A stretch of DNA of 64,000 bases from the NCBI RefSeq assembly GCF_016722925.1, contig NZ_JAEQNC010000004.1, forward strand, positions 372,001-436,000, in the 5' to 3' direction. Each line of letters begins with the position of its first letter. Position 1 is the first letter of the stretch. The translations under genes and the position numbers were made by a program. Below, one piece after another: positions 48,357 to 57,521 of this stretch. The notes under the pieces are model-generated. The model worked only from the letters and a program-made list of their open reading frames with translations. It did not search any database and was not told the DNA's origin. The DNA is from Phytoamicus setariae. Lineage in GTDB: Bacteria; Pseudomonadota; Alphaproteobacteria; Rhizobiales; Rhizobiaceae.

Positions 48357-49262
48357 ATGGAAAGTCCTCAAATAAAAGATCTCGTATATTTGTTGACCTT
48401 GTCAGAAGAACTGCACTTTGGTCGTGCAGCAGAACGACTGGGTATTGCTCAACCACCTTTGAGCCGGCGTATACAGCAGATCGAGGAGGATTTAGGGGTT
48501 CAACTTTTCAATCGTGGTCGCAGCAGCATAACGCTCACCCAAGCGGGCGAAGCCTATAGCCAGCGAGTAGCAGCGATCTTGCAGGATATTGACGATGCCC
48601 GGCTTGAAGCCCGCCGCATCGGTCAGGGTGCAGAAGGCCGATTGCGTATCGGATTTGTGGGGTCGGCGACTTACGGGGTCTTGCCGACGATTCTAAAATC
48701 CTTTCGATGTGATTTTCCACAGATCAGCCTCAGCTTGACCCCTATGAACAATGCAGGGCTGCGGAGAGCGTTGATCCGGCGCGAGATCGACATTGCTATA
48801 GCACGTCCGCATATAAAGGATGCCGAGATCATTTCCCGTCCGTTGATGGAAGAGAGATTAATTCTTGCAGTTCCGGACATTCATCCACTGGCAGAAAGAC
48901 GAGAAGCTCGGCTCGACGAAGTGACAAACTGTCCCATCATACTTTACCCTGAAGCGCCTCGTCCAAGCTTTGCCGACACAGTCATTGATATCTTTCAATA
49001 CCGCGGCCTAGATCTGAGTGACCGCGTATTCGCCATGGATTTTCAGACTGCGATTTCGCTCGTTTCGGTTGGGGAGGGAGTTTCGATAGTCCCGGCGTCA
49101 GTGGGAGAAGCCGAGCGCAAGACTATACGTTACATTGGTATCGACGATGAGCGGGCAACGACAAGAATTTCTCTCAACTTCCGCATCGATGCGCAAAGCA
49201 TACATATCCGAAGATTTGTCGATCTTGCCTTGGGCGCAGTACGGACATCAATTAATAAGTGA
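48357..49262 (+). CDS. LysR-family regulator, orphan paralogue
   Basis: 301 residues with ATG 48357 behind GGGAG. Helix-turn-helix about 19-38 (FGRAAERLGIAQPPLSRR). It matches the LysR at 22652-23560 through most of its length, for example EGRLRIGFVGSATYG, LTPMNNAGLRRALIRREIDI and DFQTAISLVSVGEGVSIVPAS. Base composition is less GC-rich than its neighbours. No catabolic operon adjoins it and an IS30 remnant lies immediately downstream, so its targets may be elsewhere or lost. Confidence 0.9.
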   Translation: MESPQIKDLVYLLTLSEELHFGRAAERLGIAQPPLSRRIQQIEEDLGVQLFNRGRSSITLTQAGEAYSQRVAAILQDIDDARLEARRIGQGAEGRLRIGFVGSATYGVLPTILKSFRCDFPQISLSLTPMNNAGLRRALIRREIDIAIARPHIKDAEIISRPLMEERLILAVPDIHPLAERREARLDEVTNCPIILYPEAPRPSFADTVIDIFQYRGLDLSDRVFAMDFQTAISLVSVGEGVSIVPASVGEAERKTIRYIGIDDERATTRISLNFRIDAQSIHIRRFVDLALGAVRTSINK

Positions 49263-49276
49263 TATGCTAGGCGGAT

Positions 49277-49484
49277 TCAAACGGTCGTCGCCACACCGGC
49301 GTCATACCGTCTCGCGAGAAGCTGGCCGAGGACTTCGGCAGGTGTTATCCAGCCGAGCGTTTTGTGCAGTCTCGTGTTGATCGCATGGGCTACCCGTTGG
49401 CCGTGTAACGGCTAAGATCAGTTCCCTTTGGAAAGTACTGTAGCAGCAAGTCGTTGGCATTTTCATTCGCGCCTCGCTGCCGAA
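49277..49484 (-). pseudogene. IS30-family transposase remnant
   Basis: On the minus strand, one frame reads RGANENANDLLLQYFPKGTD then LSRYTA and stops. After a frame change it continues VAHAINTRLHKTLGWITPAE then VLGQLLA and ends. This is the C-terminal part of IS30-type transposases, with a small deletion between the two pieces and everything before the PWQRG region gone (similarity starts at about 49484). No inverted repeats identified. Confidence 0.8.
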
Positions 49485-49581
49485 TTTACGCGCAATGTTA
49501 CCGTTACGTACTTGTTTTTTCGGGCGCAAAAGCGGGATGCATCGGGTGGCGAAATCCGATGATCAATCATGGGGAAGTTTT

Positions 49582-50367
49582 ATGGCATCTTTTCTCAGCG
49601 ACCATGCATTTCGAAAAGTCCTGCTCTCGGCCGTGGCAACGCTCGGACTATCTGCGCCAGCCCATGCCGACGATGCCAAGGCGTTGCTGAAAGCAATGTC
49701 TGACTATATGGCGGCGCAAAAGTCCATTTCGTTCGACTACCAGTCCACTGTCGAGACGGTGACGCCGGACTTCGAGAAGATTCAGTTCGTCAGTTCCGGC
49801 ACCACGACCATCGAGCGTCCGGACAAGGCGCGCGTGACGCGGAGGGGCGGCATAGCCGACCTCGACATGAGCTTTGACGGCAAGGTCCTCACCATTCACG
49901 GAAAGAACCTCGATGCCTATGCAAAGATCGACGCAAAGGGCACGCTCGACGATCTCTTCGACAAACTCACAGAGGCGGACGTCGGGGCGCCCGGTTCGGA
50001 TCTTTTCAGTGCCGATGCCTACGGCATACTCACGCAGGAAGTGACCGAGGCCAAGCACATCTCAAGCGCCGTGGTCGATGGCGTCGATTGCGAATACCTG
50101 ACCTTTCGTACCCCCGAAGTCGATTGGCAGGTCTGGGTCCAGAGTGGCTCCAAACCAATCCCGTGTCGCTATGTCGTCACTATGAAGCATGTTGCGCAAG
50201 CGCCGCAATACACGCTCCAGATCACCAATTTCAAGGAAGGCGCCGAAGCCGCGAAGGCGAGTTTCAACATCGAAATCCCGAAGGACGCCAAAGAGGTTGA
50301 ACTCAACCAGATAGAGAATTTCAATGAACTCCCCGGGCCCGCCAAGGACGGCGCGAATCCGCAATGA
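49582..50367 (+). CDS. exported DUF2092 protein
   Basis: 261 residues with a Sec signal peptide (AFRKVLLSAVATLGLSAPAHA region; cleavage after AHA, about residue 29). The mature part is a predicted periplasmic DUF2092 protein of LolA-like beta-rich type (SISFDYQSTVETVTPDFEK, RPDKARVTRRGG, VSSGTTTIE). ATG 49582 has GGGGAAG seven bases upstream; the in-frame start at 49495 lies in the IS scar. First of three envelope genes (DUF2092, DUF3300, DUF2950) that often occur together; function unknown, perhaps lipid or hydrophobic-ligand handling. Confidence 0.85.
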   Translation: MASFLSDHAFRKVLLSAVATLGLSAPAHADDAKALLKAMSDYMAAQKSISFDYQSTVETVTPDFEKIQFVSSGTTTIERPDKARVTRRGGIADLDMSFDGKVLTIHGKNLDAYAKIDAKGTLDDLFDKLTEADVGAPGSDLFSADAYGILTQEVTEAKHISSAVVDGVDCEYLTFRTPEVDWQVWVQSGSKPIPCRYVVTMKHVAQAPQYTLQITNFKEGAEAAKASFNIEIPKDAKEVELNQIENFNELPGPAKDGANPQ

Positions 50368-50538
50368 GAACCAGGAGGTGACACGCACTGATTTTAGGCT
50401 CAACATATCTCTGGCTGAGACCTCCGGCAGTGGCGTCGGAGACCAGGACGCAATCGACCATGGCTCGGATCCGTTTTTCGGGTTCTTGATCTCGCGGCAT
50501 CGGAAGATGTCAAGCTACATTGATGAAGGGATGTTGAA

Positions 50539-52020
50539 ATGTCTCGAACGCCAATAGCTTATCTATCGCTGAAATCCCTGACGGCACTTGGCCTCTCCCT
50601 GCTGCTTGGGGTACCGATACCCACCAGTGGCTGGTCGCAGGCCGATAACCAGCAGATTGCCGCCGCCGAAGCGGACAACGATGCCCAGACTGCCGACACG
50701 CCTGCCGCACCGTCTCCGATGAGCGAAGACGAATTGGAAGTGCTGGTGGCCCGTATCGCGCTCTATCCGGACGATCTCGTGGCGCTGGTCACCTCCGCCT
50801 CGCTCTTTCCGGTGCAGATCATCGACGCCGAGCGCTATCTCGAAAGATCCGCCAAGGACAAGTCGTTGAAGCCGAAGGACAGCTGGGATGCGAGCGTGAT
50901 CTCGCTTCTGAACTACCCACAGATCGTCAAGATGATGAGCGAGGATCTCGACTGGACGCAGCAGCTTGGCGATGCGATTGCCAATCAGCAGGCGGATGTG
51001 CTGGATGCCATCCAGCAACTCCGCGATGAAGCCCAGGCGAAGGGCATCATCAAGTCCGACGACAAGATCAAGGTTGTCCATGAGGCGGACAACATCATCA
51101 TCCAGTCAGCCAGCACCGAAAAGATCTACGTTCCGAAATACGAGCCGCAGATGCTCTATGAACCCAGCTATGCGCCCGAGCCAATCAGCTACTATTCCGA
51201 CCCCTACCCCTACTACTACTATCCCAATGCACCATACTTCGCCGCTGCGGTCACCGGCGTCGCATGGGCCGCGGCGGTCAACTGGGCCGGCAACGGCATC
51301 TGGGGCGGCGCCTGGAACGGCAACGACGTGGATATCGACTGCAACAAGTGCTTCAACAACATCAACGGCAAGGTCAACTGGAACAATGTTGACTGGCGCA
51401 ACGTCGACCGCAGCAAGGTCGGCTTCAATTCCAAAAACTTCAACCGCAACGAATTCAACAATCGGATAGAAAACAACAGCCGCAACAATATCGGCAACAA
51501 GGCGCAGAACGTCCGCAATTCCGGCAACCGCAATGCCGGCAATCGCGTGTCGGTCGACGATGTGCGCAAAGCGAAGAATTCCGGCAACCGGGAACGGGCC
51601 GACAATCGCAAGGGCAACAACAACCGGGTGAACGCCAACGATAACAGGCGCGATCAGGCTAACGCCGGCAACCGGTCCGACAGGGGCAAGGCCAATGCCA
51701 ACCGCTCAAACAAGGGCAAGGCAAGCGCCAATCGCGCCAACAAGGGCAAGGCAAACGCCAACATCAACAGGTCGAAAAACAAAAGCGCGAACCGTCAGAA
51801 CGTAAACCGCTCCAAGAACTCTCGCCCGGGTCAATATTCGGACCGCCGCGGCAAGTCGCCATCGGCTTTTGGCGAGGTGCGCAACGGCCGCGCGACGCGG
51901 GCAACATCAAATCGTGGACGCCAATCCATGGGCGGTCGCAGCATGAGTCGCGGACACGGCGGCGGCGGCCCTCGTCACATGGGCGGCGGCGGACGCGGTG
52001 GACGCGGTGGACGTCGTTAG
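50539..52020 (+). CDS. exported DUF3300 protein with Asn/Arg-rich tail
   Basis: 493 residues: a signal peptide (about 1-34), then the DUF3300 domain (about 60-265; ELEVLVARIALYPDDLVALV and KIYVPKYEPQMLYEPSYAPE). A Tyr/Pro segment and a long low-complexity tail (about 285-493) follow, rich in Asn, Arg, Lys and Gly with repeats such as ANRSNKGKASANRANKGKA. It ends in GGGGRGGRGGRR. The tail is strongly basic and should be disordered, suiting contact with polyanions such as polysaccharide or nucleic acid. Start ATG 50539. Followed 21 bases later by the DUF2950 gene. Confidence 0.87.
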   Translation: MSRTPIAYLSLKSLTALGLSLLLGVPIPTSGWSQADNQQIAAAEADNDAQTADTPAAPSPMSEDELEVLVARIALYPDDLVALVTSASLFPVQIIDAERYLERSAKDKSLKPKDSWDASVISLLNYPQIVKMMSEDLDWTQQLGDAIANQQADVLDAIQQLRDEAQAKGIIKSDDKIKVVHEADNIIIQSASTEKIYVPKYEPQMLYEPSYAPEPISYYSDPYPYYYYPNAPYFAAAVTGVAWAAAVNWAGNGIWGGAWNGNDVDIDCNKCFNNINGKVNWNNVDWRNVDRSKVGFNSKNFNRNEFNNRIENNSRNNIGNKAQNVRNSGNRNAGNRVSVDDVRKAKNSGNRERADNRKGNNNRVNANDNRRDQANAGNRSDRGKANANRSNKGKASANRANKGKANANINRSKNKSANRQNVNRSKNSRPGQYSDRRGKSPSAFGEVRNGRATRATSNRGRQSMGGRSMSRGHGGGGPRHMGGGGRGGRGGRR

Positions 52021-52041
52021 GTAGAGAGAGGAAAAACGACC

Positions 52042-52986
52042 ATGTTCAAGTTCATGAAATCCCTCCTCGTTTCCACCGTGCTCGCCAGCATGGGGTTTAT
52101 GGGCAGCATATCCCTGGCAGCGGAGGCAGGCTCACCACTCGACGATCTCGCCTCCGAGAAAGCCCCGACCGAATTTGCGACTGCTGATGAAGTCGTTGCA
52201 AATTTCAAGTCAGCGGTGACCGCGGGCGATGCCGACAAGCTTGCAGAACTTCTCGGCCTCGACGCGGCCAAGGCCAAGGCGACGGAAAACGCCAAGGAGA
52301 CATTCGAACTCATCCAGTTGGGCGTGAAGAACCACGTGGAGCTGCGCGATGAAGATGACGCGAAAATCGTCGTCATCGGTGACCGAATGTGGCCGTTCCC
52401 GTTCCCGATATCCAAGAAGGATGACGGCAAGTGGTCCTTCGACACCTATGCCGGACTTGAGGAAATCGTGGCGCGGCGCGTCGGCGAAAACGAGCTTTTC
52501 GCGATCGACACCTTGGGCGAATATGTGGATGCGCAGATGGCGTATGCCGCGGAAGATCGCGATGGCGACAGGGTACTCGAATATGCCCAGAAGCTCATGT
52601 CTACCAAGGGCATGAAGGATGGCCTGTTTTGGGAGACGGAAAAGGGCGATGCCGATGAGGAAAGTCCCGGCGGTGCAGCGCTTTCCGCAGCAGACTATGC
52701 CAAGGCCAAGCGCGGTGAGGGTTACTTTGGCTATCGCTACCGCGTCCTGACCTCCCAGGGCGAGAACATAGCCGGCGGCAAGTTCGACTATATCATCAAC
52801 GGCAACATGATTGCCGGTTTCGCGGCCGTGGCATGGCCGGTGAAATACGGTGAGACAGGGGTTCACACTTTTGTCGTCAACAAGGAAGGCATCGTCTACC
52901 AGGCCGATCTTGGTGAGAATACCGACAAGCTCGCGCGTGACATCAGGACTTTCAATCCGGGCGACAAGTGGGAAATTGCCGACTGA
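52042..52986 (+). CDS. exported DUF2950 protein
   Basis: 314 residues with a Sec signal (cleavage near SLA-AEA, residue 27) and a DUF2950 domain: FETADEVV-like FATADEVVANFKSAV, KDDGKWSFDTYAGLEEIVAR (20), YFGYRYRVLTSQG and FVVNKEGIVYQADLG. Ribosome site AGAGAGG 13 bases before ATG 52042. Pairs with DUF3300 in many genomes; activity unknown. Confidence 0.87.
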   Translation: MFKFMKSLLVSTVLASMGFMGSISLAAEAGSPLDDLASEKAPTEFATADEVVANFKSAVTAGDADKLAELLGLDAAKAKATENAKETFELIQLGVKNHVELRDEDDAKIVVIGDRMWPFPFPISKKDDGKWSFDTYAGLEEIVARRVGENELFAIDTLGEYVDAQMAYAAEDRDGDRVLEYAQKLMSTKGMKDGLFWETEKGDADEESPGGAALSAADYAKAKRGEGYFGYRYRVLTSQGENIAGGKFDYIINGNMIAGFAAVAWPVKYGETGVHTFVVNKEGIVYQADLGENTDKLARDIRTFNPGDKWEIAD

Positions 52987-53183
52987 TCGTCGGACTGTTT
53001 TGCTGAATGTCAGCCTTAAGGCGCGGCAAGGAAACGATCACATGCGGCACGACGTTATGCCGCATGTGCTTTGTCAAATCGCCCGGCAGACCCACCAACG
53101 CATTCGAACATCGGTATGTGCTTCGTCGCTGCATGCGCATTATTTACTCAGATCCCACGGAGATTTCATTATTGGGAGACCAG

Positions 53184-54377
53184 ATGACGGAAGCGCAGCC
53201 GGCTGAGAAACAAAATATTCCGGAGTTTCTCGCTTTTCGGGGCGGGCCATTCTACGAGCTACAGCGCCGGCTGAAAATGCTGCGCGAGAATTCACTGGAT
53301 GCCGGCAGACGAGCCGTCATTTACACAGCACTGGCCTGGGCGGTCCCGCTGCTGCTGGCGCTGGCGGCGGGCCTGTCGCTTGATGGCTCGGGATATTCCT
53401 ATTTCTCGGATCCGGCAGCATGGGCGAGATTTCTCATCGCAATCGGCGCTTTTGTGCTTTCTGAACAGCAAGTCGAAAAGGCGCTGCGAGCGAAGCTAAG
53501 CCATTTCCAGACTTCGCGACTGATCGCGGACACGTCGCTCCAAAAGGCGACCGAAGCCGTCAATCACGCCCTGAAACAAAGGAATTCCTTTGGCGCGGAA
53601 CTGATCTGCGCTTTGATCGCCGCAATCGCGGCCATCGCTGTCTATACAAACCTGCATGCGGCGCCGGTCTCCTCCTGGGCCGTGTCGATCACTACGGAGG
53701 GCCACAGGATAACCCCTGCCGGCTGGTGGTCGATCCTCGTCAGCATGCCTCTCTTCGTGTTTCTGTTCGTGCGGGGCTTATGGCGACATCTCGTCTGGTC
53801 CCAGCTTCTGCGTCGGATCGCAAAGCTTGAGCTTCGACTCGTTGCGACCCATCCCGATGGAAAGGCAGGCCTCGCCTTTCTTGCCCACTACCCGAATGCC
53901 TATGCGTTCTTTGTTTTCGGCATCAGTTGCGCACTCGCCGCCGGGCTTGCCAAGCACCTCCTGAACGAACAGTTGTCGGTGACGACATTGACTGTCGTCA
54001 TGGGTGGCTGGCTGGCGATCGTGCTGGCGGTTTTCGCTTATCCGCTAGCGGCTTTCACGGCGCCCCTCTTTATGCTGAAGGAGAAATCCCTGCTTTTGCT
54101 GTCTGCCAAGGCCACCGAGTACAATCGGCTTGCCGAGCGCACAGCACTGGGTCGAAACATCTTTGCCAACAGCGATGCGGAAGCTGGGGACAGCGCTGAT
54201 ATCGACGATCCAACCAAGCTATACGGAGTGACCGGCAAGCAGTCCACAATCCTGCTGACCCGCGCTGCAGTGATCCCTGTTGGCCTTGCCTCACTCGCGC
54301 CGTTCGCCGCCGCTGCCGCAACACAGCTTCCGTACAAGGAGATCTTTTCGGTGCTGAAAAAGCTACTGTTGCTTTGA
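53184..54377 (+). CDS. polytopic membrane protein of unknown function
   Basis: 397 residues, about six membrane segments (near 47-70, 82-100, 135-155, 178-198, 228-250, 262-285), with a cytoplasmic region between 95 and 130. ATG 53184 (MTEAQPAEK) follows GGGAG. The frame upstream to 53007 lacks a ribosome site. I do not recognise the family. It follows the DUF2092-DUF3300-DUF2950 trio by about 200 bases in the same direction and may belong to that envelope system. Confidence 0.82.
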   Translation: MTEAQPAEKQNIPEFLAFRGGPFYELQRRLKMLRENSLDAGRRAVIYTALAWAVPLLLALAAGLSLDGSGYSYFSDPAAWARFLIAIGAFVLSEQQVEKALRAKLSHFQTSRLIADTSLQKATEAVNHALKQRNSFGAELICALIAAIAAIAVYTNLHAAPVSSWAVSITTEGHRITPAGWWSILVSMPLFVFLFVRGLWRHLVWSQLLRRIAKLELRLVATHPDGKAGLAFLAHYPNAYAFFVFGISCALAAGLAKHLLNEQLSVTTLTVVMGGWLAIVLAVFAYPLAAFTAPLFMLKEKSLLLLSAKATEYNRLAERTALGRNIFANSDAEAGDSADIDDPTKLYGVTGKQSTILLTRAAVIPVGLASLAPFAAAAATQLPYKEIFSVLKKLLLL

Positions 54378-54393
54378 GGAGCCTTAGACGACG

Positions 54394-54421
54394 GAGCGTG
54401 CTTTAGTTCGCGCACACGCTC
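54394..54421. terminator. weak bidirectional hairpin between convergent genes
   Basis: GAGCGTG (54394-54400) and CACGCTC (54415-54421) can pair over a 14-base loop in the gap between the membrane-protein gene and the convergent outer-membrane gene. No T-run. Confidence 0.35.
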
Positions 54422-54440
54422 GCCGGCTTCGCCGCGTCCA

Positions 54441-55247
54441 TCATTTCGGAAACAGGAACGTCACGACCGCTCTCACACCAAAGCCATTCGGGCCACCATC
54501 CGGGCTCGCGGCCCAGTAGCGCACGCCTGCGCCAAGGCTGATCGGCTGCTTGTCAACCATCACAAGCTTCGACACGTTGAAATTGATCGGAACAGACCAT
54601 TCGTGAGCTTTCCAGTTGTAGGTGGATTCCGTATTCAGGGCGAAAGTCCATGCATCATGCGTCGTGTAGGACAAGAAGGGCTGCAGGAATGTCGAGCTTA
54701 CATCTGCCCGATCACTCGGCCCGGCAAATGACCAGATATGGTTTGCAAGCGCGCCGTAGGTCCACGGGCCCTCCTGCTTCAGGACGACGGCAGTCGGTCC
54801 CGCTCCCCATTTTCCGCCGCCCAGAAGTTCATCCGTCGCGGTCGGCAGCAGGAAAGCGGGCCCTACCCCCCAGATGATACCGCTGGCAGTCGGTTTGGAG
54901 GGAGAAAAGAAGAAACTCTGCAGCGTATCCCCCAGACCGAACTGTGATCCCGACGGACCGGCGATGTCATACTGCCAAGTGACTGGAACGATCGTGCGGG
55001 AAATCACATTCCAGTCTTCGTTCAACGAGAACGGGATGACAGGTTGAATGTTGAGCGTTGCCTTTTCCCCGTTGTTCGGACCGTAGCTGTTGTCGTAGTT
55101 GAACTGGAAAGGCACGCTGATAAGCGACGCAATCGGATTGGAGAGCTTCTTTGCCAGATCGGCGGAGTTTTCCTGCGCCACCGCAGAAAACGTCGAACAT
55201 AGAAATGCAGGTATGAAGATCAGGTGCTTGAGTGAGATAAACGACAT
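54441..55247 (-). CDS. outer-membrane beta-barrel channel-like protein
   Basis: 268 residues with a signal peptide (cleavage after VAQ, about residue 25). The rest alternates short hydrophobic strands and Gly/Asn/Asp turns, as in beta-barrels (WGVGPAFLLPTAT, WTFALNTESTYNW, FGVRAVVTFLF). It resembles the phenol-degradation MetA-like / porin-like transporters often annotated simply as transporter. ATG 55247 is used. Convergent to the membrane-protein gene. Confidence 0.78.
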   Translation of the reverse strand: MSFISLKHLIFIPAFLCSTFSAVAQENSADLAKKLSNPIASLISVPFQFNYDNSYGPNNGEKATLNIQPVIPFSLNEDWNVISRTIVPVTWQYDIAGPSGSQFGLGDTLQSFFFSPSKPTASGIIWGVGPAFLLPTATDELLGGGKWGAGPTAVVLKQEGPWTYGALANHIWSFAGPSDRADVSSTFLQPFLSYTTHDAWTFALNTESTYNWKAHEWSVPINFNVSKLVMVDKQPISLGAGVRYWAASPDGGPNGFGVRAVVTFLFPK

Positions 55248-55567
55248 CGATACCCCCGCTGTTCCATCACACCGGCACAACCTTTTATTAGCCCAGCATG
55301 ATAACTTCAATTTCTACGATCCACACGAAAAACGTCAAGCCAAAAAACCTGCGTCAACACGCTGTTCCGCACCGGCTACAAGCTCCACGCAAGCGACGAA
55401 ATGAGGTCATCTACGCCAGCGGCAATGGTCGACAAACCCACATCGGCAACGGCAAAATCACCCTGGCGCGATCACCGGCTCAAATTGCCTCGTCATGTGG
55501 TGTTGGCATGCACTATGTTTTGTGACAACCATCAGTGCAACTCAAAGATGGGCTTCAAAGGAATGCC
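55248..55567. other. divergent region, outer-membrane protein and cyclase genes
   Basis: 320 bases without a supported gene; should contain promoters for both. No clear operator or repeat noted. Confidence 0.4.
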
Positions 55568-57502
55568 ATGGCCAACAGCGGCGGGGATACGGATCGTGTA
55601 ACTCGACGTGGCTCGCTGAGATTGTTCCTCAGCCTCGTCATGGTCGCGTTGCTGACGGCTATGTCGACAACACTTGTGGGCATTGCCTATTTTCGTTCAC
55701 GCGATTCAGCACTCGTGCGCGTCGAAGAGAATATGCGGAGCTTTTCTGATCGCCTCGCTGCGCGGTTGGAAGTGCTCTCGGGCAATACTGCCGCGCTGGT
55801 CGGAATGGTCGCCTCCGTGCCGAATTCGTTCCTTTCCAAGGCGACCGAACGAATGAGCGACAAGGTCACAGTACTGCGTGAGGTGATAGAACATTCAAGA
55901 GATATCGAAAGCGCCTATGCCGGCTATCCGGACGGTTCTTTCTTCCACGTCGTGAACCTTGCAAGCTCGGCATGGCGCAAGGCGCTTGGCAGCCCCAGCG
56001 ATGCCAAACTTGCGGTCAGGCTCTTCGTCCCCACGGGCAGCGGAGGCTCCACGGTTCATACCGTTTTCTTCGATACGGACGGCAAACGGCTGCCGGAGGA
56101 AAAGGTAGCATCCTCAAGCTATGATCCCCGCGCCCGCCCTTGGTACATTAAGGCAGTCGACCGCAGCCAGCCTGTTGCAACCGGCCCCTATGAAATGGCC
56201 ACCACCGGGGCATTCGGCATGACGATCTCGCAGGCGCATGAGGGCAACCGGAAAATCGTCATCGGCGCAGATGTCGTGCTACAAAGATTGCTGGACTTCT
56301 TTACACAGGCGAAGATGACGCCTGGTACCACAGCTTTCCTGGTCAATGCAGATTCGAAGCTGGTCATCCATTCTGATCAGACAATCAACGCTCGCATACT
56401 GGCCGCCAGAACCGAAAGGGATTTCGACCAATCTATACTCTCCGACCCGCTTTTGCGGAAGCTCAAGGCCGAACCTCCGGTGGCAGACAAAACCAGTTTC
56501 GTCGACGTCGAGGGCCGCACTTTTGTCGTGATGGTAACGCCGATCAAGTCGAAGGTCCTGTTTTCGGGTGACAGGCTCGTCATCGCGGCGCCGCTGGATG
56601 AATTGATGGTATCCGCCAGAGAGGGCTTTCTGCAGGGCCTTGCAATCGCAGCGCTCGTTGTGGCCCTGGCGATCCTCTGCGCACTTGTCGTGGCCCACCT
56701 GATCACCAAGTCGCTTTATCAATTGACCGAGAGCGCCAACCGTTTTCACAACTTCGACTTCAAGACACCGATCGACGTGTCAAGCCGCGTGCACGAGATC
56801 AGCACGCTCAGCAACGCGATGAACAAGGCACGTGATGCGATACTGACGTTCACGCTTTATGTTCCGAAGGAGTTTGTCCGCAAGGGGATTGAATCCGGAC
56901 ATTTCGCCGGCCGTTCCGCCCGTCGCCAGGAAGTGACGGCCATGTTTACTGACATCTACGACTTCACCTCGATCAGCGAGCAACATTCGCCGGAGCACGT
57001 CGTGGCCATGCTGTCGGAATATTTTGACATTCTCAACGAGAGCGTCGAGGCTCATGGCGGCACGATCATCCAGTTTCTGGGAGACTCCATCTTCGCCATG
57101 TGGAATGCTCCGGTCGCCGATCCCCGTCATGCCGAAAACGCCTGCCGCGGCGCGATCGAGATGAATCGACGGCTGAAAATTTTCAACGACAGGCAACGAA
57201 GCCGAAACCTTCCGGAGTTCCGCACTCGCTGTGGAATCCACACGGGCATGGCGGTGGTTGGCAGTGTCGGAGCAACCGACCGCCTCCAATATACCGCCAT
57301 GGGAGACACGATCAACGTCGCCTCGCGGCTCGAGGGGATAAACAAGACCTATGGCACGTCAATCCTGGCAAGTGCCGCTGTCGTTGCTGAATGCGAAGAC
57401 AAGTCCCTGTTCAAACCCCTGGGCCAAGCCGTGGCGAAGGGGCGTACCGGCGCGCTGGATATCTTCGAAGTCATCGACGTCGACACTGCAAAACACGCCT
57501 GA
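55568..57502 (+). CDS. membrane adenylate cyclase with extracytoplasmic sensor
   Basis: 644 residues: first membrane helix about 17-43, a Cache-type periplasmic sensor (about 44-350, with DPRARPWYIKAVDRSQPVAT), second helix about 355-378, HAMP-like linker, and a class III catalytic domain (about 440-640). Catalytic features are MFTDIYDFTSI (first metal Asp), GDSIFAMWNAP (second metal Asp), and YTAMGDTINVASRLEG with the adenine-selecting Asp and transition-state Asn/Arg. It therefore should make cAMP in response to a small periplasmic ligand. ATG 55568 has AAAGGA six bases before. Confidence 0.92.
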   Translation: MANSGGDTDRVTRRGSLRLFLSLVMVALLTAMSTTLVGIAYFRSRDSALVRVEENMRSFSDRLAARLEVLSGNTAALVGMVASVPNSFLSKATERMSDKVTVLREVIEHSRDIESAYAGYPDGSFFHVVNLASSAWRKALGSPSDAKLAVRLFVPTGSGGSTVHTVFFDTDGKRLPEEKVASSSYDPRARPWYIKAVDRSQPVATGPYEMATTGAFGMTISQAHEGNRKIVIGADVVLQRLLDFFTQAKMTPGTTAFLVNADSKLVIHSDQTINARILAARTERDFDQSILSDPLLRKLKAEPPVADKTSFVDVEGRTFVVMVTPIKSKVLFSGDRLVIAAPLDELMVSAREGFLQGLAIAALVVALAILCALVVAHLITKSLYQLTESANRFHNFDFKTPIDVSSRVHEISTLSNAMNKARDAILTFTLYVPKEFVRKGIESGHFAGRSARRQEVTAMFTDIYDFTSISEQHSPEHVVAMLSEYFDILNESVEAHGGTIIQFLGDSIFAMWNAPVADPRHAENACRGAIEMNRRLKIFNDRQRSRNLPEFRTRCGIHTGMAVVGSVGATDRLQYTAMGDTINVASRLEGINKTYGTSILASAAVVAECEDKSLFKPLGQAVAKGRTGALDIFEVIDVDTAKHA

Positions 57503-57521
57503 TCCATCGTCTCGCGTTCAC

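Noticed and set aside
49263-49581. Intact insertion sequence
   Set aside because: Only a broken transposase end is present, and no terminal inverted repeats were found.
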